64,000 nt of DNA, from positions 1 to 64,000 of the forward strand of contig DISM01000003.1 in assembly GCA_002421805.1 (NCBI GenBank). The letters are read 5' to 3'. The stretch's first letter is position 1. Each line of letters begins with the position of its first letter. A program made the translations under genes and the position numbers. Below are positions 42,537 to 51,188 of this stretch, piece by piece. The notes under the pieces were generated by a model, which saw nothing but the letters and a program-made list of their open reading frames with translations, was not told the DNA's origin and searched no databases. The DNA is from Candidatus Omnitrophica bacterium UBA6210 (GTDB lineage: Bacteria > Omnitrophota > Gorgyraeia > Velamenicoccales > Velamenicoccaceae).

Positions 42537-43204
42537 TGCCTGCTGCCTCCTGTCGCTTCCAATTGAAAAACATGGGCCATCTGCTCCACTATCATATCAC
42601 AAATCGTTTCTAAACGAACTTCGTCGCTGAAAAAATCGTTGATCGAAGCCACCTTCACATCCAACCCGCAGGGCCTGATCAAGGAAAAAGACGCCGGGTC
42701 CACGCCGACGTTCAATGACATGCCGTGATAGGCCACCCATTTTTTGACGGCAATACCGATGAAACCCACCTTGTAAGGGCCGACCCAGACACCGGTCAAG
42801 CCCTCTCTGCGATAGGCATTCAATCCAAAATGTTCTCTTAAGGGCGTGACGATGGCTTCTTCAAGCATCCTCATATAATGATGCAGGTCCTGGCCGAGCT
42901 TTTTAAGATCGAAAATAGGATAGAATACGGCCTGGCCCGGGCCATGGTAGGTGACGTCACCGCCGCGATCTGTCTGGTAAAGCTCAACGCCCCGACGAAT
43001 GATCTCTTCCTCCGAAACAAGGATATGGGCGCGGCCACGGCGGCGGCCATAAGTGATCACAGCAGGGTGCTGACAAACAAGGAGCGTGTTCGCAGATACC
43101 CCGCAAGCCACATCCTCAACAAGCTTTTTTTGCAAATCAAAAGCTTCGGCGTAAGGGATCGTGCCAAGATTCAACACTCTCAACGAAAGATCTTGATCAG
43201 CCAT
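42530..43204 (-). CDS. lipB: Octanoyl-[ACP]:protein N-octanoyltransferase (LipB)
   Basis: 224 residues. LipB signatures: QHPAVITYGRR, the GGDVTYHGPGQAVFYPIFDL block, the Lys in VGFIGIAVKKWVAYHGMSLN and the Cys of LIRPCGLD. Transfers octanoyl from ACP to the Lys of lipoyl domains, the first step of lipoate assembly; LipA is not in the window. The substrate domain is encoded next door. Confidence 0.95.
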   Translation of the reverse strand: MADQDLSLRVLNLGTIPYAEAFDLQKKLVEDVACGVSANTLLVCQHPAVITYGRRRGRAHILVSEEEIIRRGVELYQTDRGGDVTYHGPGQAVFYPIFDLKKLGQDLHHYMRMLEEAIVTPLREHFGLNAYRREGLTGVWVGPYKVGFIGIAVKKWVAYHGMSLNVGVDPASFSLIRPCGLDVKVASINDFFSDEVRLETICDMIVEQMAHVFQLEATGGSRQW

Positions 43205-43208
43205 GGCG

Positions 43209-44459
43209 TCAGAAGGCCCTTGCGATCTCGGCGACGATTTCGCTCAGGCTGGGATGGGCAAAGATGGTCCTTTTCAGGTCAGGAATGACGATCTTGTTCT
43301 TGATGATAACGGAAAACAGATTCACGAGCTCTGTAGCTTCAAGGCCGAAGATGCCGACCCCCAGGATCAGTTTCTTTCTTTTGTCGGCGACAACCTTCAC
43401 AAACCCCTGGGTATCTCCGAGGACATGGGCCATCCCCAGAGAAAGGTAAAAAATGGTCTTCACCTCATAGTCCGCGCCGAAGGCCTTGGCTTCCTGCTCA
43501 GTCAATCCTACGCTGGACACCTCCGGTGTCGTAAAGACGCTAGAAGGAATAGCGCTATAATCCCTGTTCTGCGCCTTCTGAAACATGTTAGAAACAGCCA
43601 GTTCCCCTTCGTAAGCAGCCACGTGGGCCAAAAGATACCCTCCCACGCAGTCGCCGGCGGCAAAAACATGCTTCATGTTCGTCGCCAAGGTACGGTCTGC
43701 GCCGATCGCCCCCTTTTCCGCATGCAGAGAACAAGATGATGCACAGACATCTTCAAAGCGGCTCTTGCGGCCAACAGCAATCAGGACTTTCTCATATGCG
43801 TCGGGCCCGGCCTGCTCCAAACCCGTCTTGAGCATGACCTTGATGCCCTGCTTCTGAAAGGCCTGTGCCAGCTTTTTGCCCAAATCCTGGTCCATATTCG
43901 GCAAGAGCCTGTCCAGCATCTCAACGACCGTCACCTGCGCGCCTAAACGGCAAAATATCGACGCAAATTCGCAGCCGATGAAACCGCCGCCCACGATCAA
44001 AAGCGTCTTGGGAACAACCTGCCAGTTCAGGACATCATCGCTGGAAACCACCCTTTGATGATCAAGGGATTTTTGGGAAAGCTCCCTGGGCTGCGATCCT
44101 GTCGCCAAAAGGACAAACTTTGACCTGAATTCTCCCTTACCTTCGACAGAAACCACTCCGGGTCCAAGCAAAACCCCCCGTCCCTGGATCCATGTGATGT
44201 TGTGCGACTTCAGAACATAGTTCATGCCCTGGGAAAGACGAGATATGACTTCTGTCTTTTTCTTCTGAATTTCCTGGAGGCTTGAGTTTTTCTTGGATTC
44301 TGCGACGAAGACTTTGGTAGGAATACAGCCGCGGTTAAGACAGGTGCCGCCGATCTCTTTCTCTTCAATCAGGCAGACGGTCTTTCCCAGCCGCGCTGCC
44401 GCGATCGCGGCATTAAAACCGGCCCAACCAGAGCCTATGATGGAAAGATCATAAGTCAT
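43209..44459 (-). CDS. lpdA: Dihydrolipoyl dehydrogenase (E3)
   Basis: 416 residues. FAD-binding GSGWAGFNAAIAAARLG, redox pair GTCLNRGCIPTK, NAD-binding VGGGFIGCEFASIFCRLG, FAD motif HVFAAGDCVGG and the active-site His-Glu in IFAHPSLSE. About 50 residues shorter than common E3 enzymes but with all catalytic parts. Reoxidises dihydrolipoamide. Next to lipB and the lipoyl domain. Confidence 0.93.
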   Translation of the reverse strand: MTYDLSIIGSGWAGFNAAIAAARLGKTVCLIEEKEIGGTCLNRGCIPTKVFVAESKKNSSLQEIQKKKTEVISRLSQGMNYVLKSHNITWIQGRGVLLGPGVVSVEGKGEFRSKFVLLATGSQPRELSQKSLDHQRVVSSDDVLNWQVVPKTLLIVGGGFIGCEFASIFCRLGAQVTVVEMLDRLLPNMDQDLGKKLAQAFQKQGIKVMLKTGLEQAGPDAYEKVLIAVGRKSRFEDVCASSCSLHAEKGAIGADRTLATNMKHVFAAGDCVGGYLLAHVAAYEGELAVSNMFQKAQNRDYSAIPSSVFTTPEVSSVGLTEQEAKAFGADYEVKTIFYLSLGMAHVLGDTQGFVKVVADKRKKLILGVGIFGLEATELVNLFSVIIKNKIVIPDLKRTIFAHPSLSEIVAEIARAF

Positions 44460-44513
44460 GATGATCCGTATGCAACAAATTGGCGCGGTCTTGCCTTGAA
44501 GTGCGCCAGAATG

Positions 44514-45437
44514 TCAAACCTTAAGCAGCTTGATGGAGCTCTTGATGGCGTCGGCGGAATCTGCCAGGGCTCTGCGTTCCGTCTCGTTCAAATCCAATGC
44601 CATGATCCGTTCGATACCCTCGGGGCCGATGAGCGCCGGAACGCCGATGGCCACGTCGCGCAGGCCATATTCTCCCTCAAGGCAAACGCTCACAGGTATC
44701 TCTTTGGATGTATCCGAAAGGATCGTCCTGACAATCTCGAAGATCGCGGCCGACGGGGCGAAGTAAGCGCTTCCGCTCCCGTAAAGAGAAACGATCTCGG
44801 CGCCGCGTTTTTTTGTCCGCGCGACGACCTCTTCAACCTCTGCGGCCGCAAGCAATTCCGACAAGGGTTTTCCCCTCACGGTGGCGAACCTTGCCAAAGG
44901 CATCATCGTCTCTCCATGACTGCCGATCACCATGGCCTGGACACTGTCGATACCCACAAAAAGTTTTTTGGCGATCAAGTTGGCAAAACGGGACGAATCC
45001 AGGTTCACACCCATGCCGAAGACCCGCTGACGCGAGAATCCCGTCAATTTATAGGCCAAATACGTCATGACATCCAAGGGATTGCTGACGATGATAACGA
45101 TGGAGCCGGCGGCGTGTTCCACGATGCCCCGGCAGACGCTTTCCATGATCGCGGCATTCTTCTGAAGGAGGTCTTCGCGGGTCATGCCTGGTTTTCTGGG
45201 CAGCCCGGCCGTCACAACGACGATATCTGATTCCGCCAGAGCCTTCATGTCTGATGTGCCTTCAATGCGTACGTCAGCCCCCATAGCATAACGACCGTCT
45301 TCCACGTCATAAGCCTTGGCCAGGGCAACAGACTCTACGACATCGACCAAAACAACCTGGGCGAGACCACTCTCGGCGATACGCATCGCCGCTGTCCCGC
45401 CCACAAAACCGCCACCGATGATAGCGACCTTCTTCAT
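44514..45437 (-). CDS. mdh: Malate dehydrogenase (LDH-like type)
   Basis: 307 residues. NAD-binding VAIIGGGFVGGTAAMRIAES, substrate loop LPRKPGMTREDLL with the Arg pair of malate rather than lactate dehydrogenases, and the catalytic His in VIGSHGETMMPL. Interconverts malate and oxaloacetate. Lies 12 bp after the isocitrate dehydrogenase gene in a TCA-type operon. Confidence 0.92.
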   Translation of the reverse strand: MKKVAIIGGGFVGGTAAMRIAESGLAQVVLVDVVESVALAKAYDVEDGRYAMGADVRIEGTSDMKALAESDIVVVTAGLPRKPGMTREDLLQKNAAIMESVCRGIVEHAAGSIVIIVSNPLDVMTYLAYKLTGFSRQRVFGMGVNLDSSRFANLIAKKLFVGIDSVQAMVIGSHGETMMPLARFATVRGKPLSELLAAAEVEEVVARTKKRGAEIVSLYGSGSAYFAPSAAIFEIVRTILSDTSKEIPVSVCLEGEYGLRDVAIGVPALIGPEGIERIMALDLNETERRALADSADAIKSSIKLLKV

Positions 45438-45449
45438 AATAAAGACTCA

Positions 45450-46538
45450 CTAACCTTTCATCTTTTTAATGATGGCATCGGCCATACCGCTCGTTGAAAC
45501 CGCCGTCGGGTCATTCCTGTCCTTTTTGAGGTCATAGGTCACATATCTGCCTTCCCTGACGACCTCCTTGACGGCGTTTTCCAGCTTATCGGCAGCCGTG
45601 GTCTCGCCCAAATAACGCAGCATCATAACACCGGAAAGGATCGTCGCGGTTGGGTTGACCTTGTTCATGCCGGTATATTTCGGGGCTGATCCGTGGACAG
45701 GTTCGAACAAGGCGATCCCATCCCCCAGATTGGCGCCGGGAGCGACGCCCAGGCCTCCGACGAGTCCCGCACATAAATCAGAGATGATGTCGCCGTAAAG
45801 GTTCGGCAGCACCAAGACATCAAAATTCTGCGGCTTGGTCACCAGTTGCATGCTCAAATTATCTACGATCGCATCTCCGAACTCGATCTTGCCGGCATAC
45901 TCCTGGGCCACTTCCCTGGCTGCGGCCAGAAAAAGGCCATCCGTATGTTTCATAATATTCGCCTTATGGACGGCCGTGACTTTCTTGCGGCCATTCTTCA
46001 AAGCGTATTCGAAGGCAAATTTAACGATACGGCGCGAAGCAAATCTCGAAATAGGCTTGATGGAGATACCGGAATCCTTGCGGATCTTCTTTGGACTCAG
46101 GGCATTAACGGTCTCGATCACCTTGGCGGCATCAGGCGACCCTTCCTGGAATTCGATCCCCATGTAAAGGTCTTCGCTGTTCTCGCGCACGATCACCAGG
46201 TCGATATTTTTAAAAGCCGCAGATACGCCTTCCATGCTGCGCGCCGGCCGCAGGCAAATATAAAGGTCCAGGGCGTGTCGCAGTTGGACATTGACCGAGC
46301 GGAAACCCGTCCCGACGGGCGTCACGATCGGACCCTTGATCGCGATTTTGTTCTTTTGGACGGACGCGATCACGTCATCAGGTAAAGGAGTGCCAAATTT
46401 TTTTATAGCCGCCTCACCGGCAATGAATTCCTCCCAGCGGATATCAACACCCGTTGCTTCGATGCACCGCTTGGCCGCAAGGCTCACTTCCGGGCCGATC
46501 CCGTCGCCGGGGATCAGGGTAATTGTATATTTTGCCAT
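45450..46538 (-). CDS. icd: Isocitrate dehydrogenase (IDH/IPMDH family)
   Basis: 362 residues. IPGDGIGPEV start, the substrate-loop VIVRENSEDLYMGIEF of isocitrate dehydrogenases (Ser of the phosphorylation site in E. coli IDH), Arg cluster in ICLRPARSMEG, metal site NLYGDIISDL, and the cofactor segment HGSAPKYTGMNKVNP. The Lys-Tyr and later Val match NADP-linked rather than NAD-linked IDH. Oxidises isocitrate to 2-oxoglutarate. A leuB-like role is unlikely because of the substrate loop. Confidence 0.82.
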   Translation of the reverse strand: MAKYTITLIPGDGIGPEVSLAAKRCIEATGVDIRWEEFIAGEAAIKKFGTPLPDDVIASVQKNKIAIKGPIVTPVGTGFRSVNVQLRHALDLYICLRPARSMEGVSAAFKNIDLVIVRENSEDLYMGIEFQEGSPDAAKVIETVNALSPKKIRKDSGISIKPISRFASRRIVKFAFEYALKNGRKKVTAVHKANIMKHTDGLFLAAAREVAQEYAGKIEFGDAIVDNLSMQLVTKPQNFDVLVLPNLYGDIISDLCAGLVGGLGVAPGANLGDGIALFEPVHGSAPKYTGMNKVNPTATILSGVMMLRYLGETTAADKLENAVKEVVREGRYVTYDLKKDRNDPTAVSTSGMADAIIKKMKG

Positions 46539-46555
46539 GATGCTCCAACTGAAGG

Positions 46556-47056
46556 CTACAGCTTGATGCCGCCGTATTTTTTGAAATGTTCAACGAGGCC
46601 GCCGTCTGAAAGAAGCTTGCGCATGACCGGCGGAAGAGGGCTGATCTTCATTTTCGTCTTCTGTGTCAGGTTACGCAATTCGCCGTTTTCCAGGTCTATC
46701 TGCAATTCGTCATTTTCGCGGACGCCGGTCGTGTCGGCTTCGATCAAAGGCAGACCGATATTGATTGCATTACGGTAAAAGATCCGCGCAAAACTCTTGG
46801 CCACGACTCCGACGATCCCCGCCTCTTTGATGACCAGCGGCGCCTGTTCGCGCGATGATCCCATCCCGAAATTCTTTCCCGCGACCAAAAAAGAAACGCC
46901 GGGTTTCAGACGCGAATAAAAGGTCGGGTCGATGTCTTCCATAATATGCTTGGCAAGCTCCTTCATATCACTGATGGAAAACTTATACCGGCCGGAAATA
47001 ATGTAATCCGTGTTGATATCGTCACCGATCTTGTAGGAAAAGCCCCTGAGGATCAT
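46556..47056 (-). CDS. 3-isopropylmalate dehydratase/homoaconitase-type small subunit
   Basis: 166 residues. Swivel-domain marks: GDDINTDYIISGRYKFSI and NFGMGSSREQAPLVIKEAGI. The substrate-recognition loop, YLRT or YLV-type in homoaconitase and isopropylmalate isomerase, reads GRYKFS here. Beside isocitrate and malate dehydrogenase the likely role is a split aconitase; leucine biosynthesis remains possible. The ATG overlaps the pilT stop by 4 bp. Confidence 0.85.
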   Translation of the reverse strand: MILRGFSYKIGDDINTDYIISGRYKFSISDMKELAKHIMEDIDPTFYSRLKPGVSFLVAGKNFGMGSSREQAPLVIKEAGIVGVVAKSFARIFYRNAINIGLPLIEADTTGVRENDELQIDLENGELRNLTQKTKMKISPLPPVMRKLLSDGGLVEHFKKYGGIKL

Positions 47057-48099
47057 AGGTTCTTGAATTCATCCACGTTCTTGGCCTTGGACAGGGCCGC
47101 TTCATAGGTGATCGTCCCTTCCTTGTAAAGCTCTTTGAGCGTCTTGTCCATGGTCCTCATGCCGAATTGATGCCCGGTCTGGATCAAGGTAGGGATCTGC
47201 TCGATCTCTTGTTCGCGGACCAGGTTGCGGATCGCCGGAGTGCCGATCATGATCTCTGTCGCGACGACGCGGCCAACGCCGCTGGCCCGGGGCAGAAGGA
47301 GCTGGGAAACAACACCCTGCAGACAGTCCGCCAACTGCAACTTGACCTGCTGCTGCTGGTGCGGGGGGAAAACATCGATGATGCGCTCGACCGTCTGCGG
47401 CGCATCCGGCGTATGCAGCGTCGCTAAAACCAAATGGCCCGTTTCGGCGGCGGTCAGAGCTGTGGAAATTGTCTCCAGGTCTCTCATCTCGCCGACAAAA
47501 ATGATGTCCGGATCCTGGCGCAACGCATGGCGCAACGCTTCGGCAAAAGACTTGGTATCCGAATAAACCTCTCTCTGTTTGATCACGCTCTTCTTGTTAT
47601 AATGCAGGTACTCGATCGGGTCTTCAATAGAAATGATCATTTCCTGACGCTCGGTATTGATCAGGTCGATCATAGCTGCCATGGTCGTCGTCTTGCCGAC
47701 GCCCGTCGGGCCGGTCACCAGGACCAGGCCGTTAGGTTTACGCGCCAGTTCGGCCACAATAGGAGGCAACCCAAGATCCTGCAGCCGGGGAATCTCCAAA
47801 GGGATGCGACGAAAGGCGCCTTCTACAGACCCCTTCTGGACATGGATATTCACCCTGAACCTGTCCATCCCCGCCATGGCGACAGAAAGGTCCAGCTCCC
47901 AGTTCTTCTCAAAAATCTCTTTCTGTTCATTAGTAAGAATCGCGTAGATCATCCTCTTGGTATCATCCCGCGACAACCTGGGAAGATCTGTCAAGATGAG
48001 CCGGCCGTCGATCCTGAGGATTGGCGGAGAATTTTCCGTCAAATGAAGATCCGAAGCCTTCTTCTCAATCGTCAACAACAATAGATCTCTGAGTTCCAT
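47053..48099 (-). CDS. pilT: Type IV pilus retraction ATPase PilT
   Basis: 348 residues from the ATG at 48099 (AGGGAG upstream). PilT N-terminal motif LLLLTIEKKASDLHLTENS, Walker A VTGPTGVGKTTTMAAMID, Asp box ISIEDPIEYLH, Walker B PDIIFVGEMRDLETI, His box LVLATLHTPDA and the PilT-specific AIRNLVRE. Drives pilus retraction at the inner membrane. It is placed between the two subunit genes of the hydro-lyase, unrelated in function. Confidence 0.95.
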   Translation of the reverse strand: MELRDLLLLTIEKKASDLHLTENSPPILRIDGRLILTDLPRLSRDDTKRMIYAILTNEQKEIFEKNWELDLSVAMAGMDRFRVNIHVQKGSVEGAFRRIPLEIPRLQDLGLPPIVAELARKPNGLVLVTGPTGVGKTTTMAAMIDLINTERQEMIISIEDPIEYLHYNKKSVIKQREVYSDTKSFAEALRHALRQDPDIIFVGEMRDLETISTALTAAETGHLVLATLHTPDAPQTVERIIDVFPPHQQQQVKLQLADCLQGVVSQLLLPRASGVGRVVATEIMIGTPAIRNLVREQEIEQIPTLIQTGHQFGMRTMDKTLKELYKEGTITYEAALSKAKNVDEFKNL

Positions 48100-48133
48100 A
48101 TGAACTCCCTCGTTTGTCTTAGCGGATCTCATT

Positions 48134-49393
48134 TTATTTCACGTATGTTCTCGGGTCTGCGATACAGCCTTCAATGGCAGATGCCACGACCGTCGCCGGA
48201 GAACCGAGATAAATGAAAGATTCTGGATTACCCATGCGGCCCTTGAAATTCCTGTTGGCGCTGGAAACGACCACTTCGCCCACTGCAGGCACGCCGTTAT
48301 GCGTCCCGACGCACGGCCCGCACCCCGGGGCCACGACGCTGGCTCCCGCCTGGACCAGGACGCCGATCAATCCTTTTTTCATGGCCTGAAGGTAGATATC
48401 TCTCGACGCTGGCGCCACGATGAAACGGACATCCTTCGACACCTTACGGCCCTTAAGCATGCTCGCCGCAATCTCGAGGTCCTCCAGGCGCCCGTTCGTA
48501 CAGGTCCCCAGATAGGCCTCATCGATATGCGTCCCGCGAAGTTCTTCGACGGTCGCGTTATTGTCTACGGTATGAGGCTTGGCCAATTGCGGCACGATCC
48601 TGGACGCATCATACTCTTTTACAAGGCCGTAAATCGCATCCTTATCCGCGTTCTGCGGGTTCGGTTTTCTCATTCTATTACGTCCGGCAAGCCATGCCAA
48701 CGTTTTTTTGTCGGCGGGGATAATGCTGAACTTCGCCCCCATTTCAACACCCATATTACAGATGGTGAAACGCGCATCCATGCTTAAAGCGTCGATACAG
48801 GGGCCATAGAACTCAATCGACTGGTATGTGGCGCCGTCTGCCTTCAAATCCCCGATAATATGCAAGATGAGATCTTTGGAATAGACGCCTCGGCCAAGTT
48901 TTCCATGAACCACGATCTTGATCGACTGAGGCACCTTGAACCAGTTTTTACCGCAAGCAAGGCTGATGGCCAGGTCTGTAGAACCGACCCCTGTCGAAAG
49001 AGCGCCCAAGGCGCCATAGGTGCAAGTATGGGAATCTGCGCCTAAAACAAGGTCGCCGGAAAGCACATGGCCGTTCTCGGGGATCACCTGATGACAGACA
49101 CCGCACCCGATGTCATAAAGCAGAAGCCCCTTTTCCCGGGAAAAATCACGCAGTTTCTTGTGAACCGCGGAAACGCCCATATTGGGCGAAGGCGCGCTGT
49201 GATCGATGACGATCGCAAATTTGCCGCGATCAAAGGCCTCCTTGATCCCCAAGGCGCGAAAACGATCCACGATGATGCCGCTCGTCCCGTCCTGACCGAA
49301 ACAAAAGTCGATGTTGCAGACGGCAAAATCACCGGCCTTCAGATCCTGGCCCGCATGATTGCTTAAAATCTTCTCCGCTATTGTCTTGCCCAT
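48134..49393 (-). CDS. 3-isopropylmalate dehydratase/homoaconitase-type large subunit, probable split aconitase
   Basis: 419 residues, LeuC family, 4Fe-4S hydro-lyase: LGADSHTCTYGALGALSTGV, the cluster Cys in YLGTCTNGRLEDL and the pair in APGCGPCVGTHNGV, and SSANRNFKGRMGNPESF. Length fits the archaeal-type two-subunit enzymes. The substrate could be isopropylmalate, homocitrate or citrate; the neighbouring icd and mdh favour citrate. Confidence 0.87.
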   Translation of the reverse strand: MGKTIAEKILSNHAGQDLKAGDFAVCNIDFCFGQDGTSGIIVDRFRALGIKEAFDRGKFAIVIDHSAPSPNMGVSAVHKKLRDFSREKGLLLYDIGCGVCHQVIPENGHVLSGDLVLGADSHTCTYGALGALSTGVGSTDLAISLACGKNWFKVPQSIKIVVHGKLGRGVYSKDLILHIIGDLKADGATYQSIEFYGPCIDALSMDARFTICNMGVEMGAKFSIIPADKKTLAWLAGRNRMRKPNPQNADKDAIYGLVKEYDASRIVPQLAKPHTVDNNATVEELRGTHIDEAYLGTCTNGRLEDLEIAASMLKGRKVSKDVRFIVAPASRDIYLQAMKKGLIGVLVQAGASVVAPGCGPCVGTHNGVPAVGEVVVSSANRNFKGRMGNPESFIYLGSPATVVASAIEGCIADPRTYVK

Positions 49394-49422
49394 GGTCCGC
49401 CTATCCGCAACTCGTCAACGCG

Positions 49423-50592
49423 TTAACCGATCGTCCCAAGCCACTCTTCAATCCTGTCTAAACCGGTCTTTATCTTTTCCATACTCGTCGCAAAGCTAAT
49501 CCTGACATAGTCATTGCAGCCAAAAGGCCCTCCGGGGATCAAAGCCACATATTTTTCCTCAAGCAGGCGCTTGGCAAACGCAAACGAATCCATGCCGGTC
49601 TTCTTGATGTTGACAAAGATATAAAAAGCCCCTTCTGGCTTCTTGTAAGAGAGGAATCTACTCATCTTGTCGAGTCTTGAAACGATATAATCCCTGCGTT
49701 CCTGGAATTTTCTGCGGACATCGTCAAAGAATGCCGGCCCAAGGGAAAATGCCGCGAGTGCAGCCTTCTGGACGAATGACGTCGGATTCGAGGTCGAGTG
49801 GTCCTGGACACAGGAAACAGCCTTCGCGATCTCGTCTTCTGCCGCCAGATACCCAAGCCGCCAGCCTGTCATGGAATATGATTTTGAAAAACCGTTCACC
49901 GTGACGGTCAGCTTCTTGATCTTATCCGACAACGACGCCATCGAAACGTTCTCTATACCGTCAAAAATGATCTTCTCATAGATCTCATCGCTGATGCAAT
50001 AGATATTATTTTCAACGCAGATATCTGCGATAGCTTCCAGTTCCTTGCGACGATAGACCACACCGCAGGGATTGGACGGGCTATTCAAAACGAGGACCTT
50101 TGTTTTCTTGGAAATACATTGACGCAGTTTCTTGGGGGTGATCTTGAAATCTTCTTCCAGACTCGTAGGAATAAAGACGGGTGTACCGCCGGCAAGCTTG
50201 ACCATCTCTGGATAACTTACCCAGTAAGGGACAGGGATCAAGACCTCATCGCCAGCATCCACAAGGACCTGGAAAACATTGTAAAGGGAGTGTTTGGCCC
50301 CGCAGGAAACGACAACGCAACCCGCCGTGTAGTCCAGGCCGTTGTCATTCTTCAGCTTTTTGACGATGGCGTCTTTGAGTTCGGGAATCCCAGAGGTGGG
50401 CGTATATTTTGTAAAGCCGGACTGGATGGCGGAGATTGCCGCCGATTTAATGACATCCGGTGTGTCAAAATCAGGCTCGCCTGCGCCGAAGGCAACAACA
50501 TCCTTACCCTCTTTGACCATACGCTTCGCTGTGGCCGTGATCTGGAGGGTTGCCGAAGGACTAACCTCTTGAGCTCTTTTGGATAAGGACAT
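49423..50592 (-). CDS. Class I/II aminotransferase, probable aspartate aminotransferase
   Basis: 389 residues. PLP Lys in VNGFSKSYSMTGWRLGY, substrate Arg region in CNDYVRISFATSME, and the fold start FGAGEPDFDTPDVIKSA. Closest to AspB-like aspartate aminotransferases (oxaloacetate to aspartate), which suits a neighbour of a malate dehydrogenase. Exact substrate cannot be proven from sequence. First gene of the metabolic operon, 26 bp after rplQ. Confidence 0.88.
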   Translation of the reverse strand: MSLSKRAQEVSPSATLQITATAKRMVKEGKDVVAFGAGEPDFDTPDVIKSAAISAIQSGFTKYTPTSGIPELKDAIVKKLKNDNGLDYTAGCVVVSCGAKHSLYNVFQVLVDAGDEVLIPVPYWVSYPEMVKLAGGTPVFIPTSLEEDFKITPKKLRQCISKKTKVLVLNSPSNPCGVVYRRKELEAIADICVENNIYCISDEIYEKIIFDGIENVSMASLSDKIKKLTVTVNGFSKSYSMTGWRLGYLAAEDEIAKAVSCVQDHSTSNPTSFVQKAALAAFSLGPAFFDDVRRKFQERRDYIVSRLDKMSRFLSYKKPEGAFYIFVNIKKTGMDSFAFAKRLLEEKYVALIPGGPFGCNDYVRISFATSMEKIKTGLDRIEEWLGTIG

Positions 50593-50617
50593 CGGACTCG
50601 CAGGACATGCGTCTCGA

Positions 50618-51178
50618 TTAAAGCGAATCTCTCTCTGACTTAAAGATCTTGCCCAAGCCGCTCAAAGGTTTTTTTAACGGCTTTTTTTCCTCATGCTTGT
50701 GTTTTTCTTTCTCGGGAGGAGCCAGCTCCGCGTGAGCCTGCGTTTCGACGGGTTTTACTGTTTTCGGCTTCTCAACCGCCTCCGGCGCAGCCTTGTGCTT
50801 AAGCGTCTTCTGTTTTTCTTTGATCATCGTCAATTCCAGAATGACGAGTTCGGCATTATCTCCCCGGCGTCTCTTGTAAGGGATGATACGCGTATAGCCG
50901 CCGTTCCTTTCGCGGAACATCGGTCCGATATCGGAAAACAGCCTATGCACCAACGCATGATCGCAAAGAACGCGAAAAGCCTGCCGCCGCGCGGCAAGCG
51001 AATCGGCTTCTTTACCCCATGTGACGAGACGATCCACGAGTCCTTTGGCAACCTTTGCCTTCAGCTTGGTCGTGATGATCCTTTGGTTCTTCACGACGGC
51101 CTGGGCCAAAGATTTGATCGTGGCCTTATAGTAAGAACTGAAACGCGAGAGATTCTGTGTCTTGATTCTGTGTCTCAT
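50618..51178 (-). CDS. rplQ: 50S ribosomal protein L17
   Basis: 186 residues. MRHRIKTQNLSRFSSYYKAT is the typical start, followed by the YTRIIPYKRRRGDNAELVIL block. The last 60 residues or so are a Lys/Glu/Pro-rich tail not found in the E. coli protein (127 residues). Last gene of the ribosomal operon before the aminotransferase. Confidence 0.95.
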   Translation of the reverse strand: MRHRIKTQNLSRFSSYYKATIKSLAQAVVKNQRIITTKLKAKVAKGLVDRLVTWGKEADSLAARRQAFRVLCDHALVHRLFSDIGPMFRERNGGYTRIIPYKRRRGDNAELVILELTMIKEKQKTLKHKAAPEAVEKPKTVKPVETQAHAELAPPEKEKHKHEEKKPLKKPLSGLGKIFKSERDSL

Positions 51179-51188
51179 GGGGCTCCGT

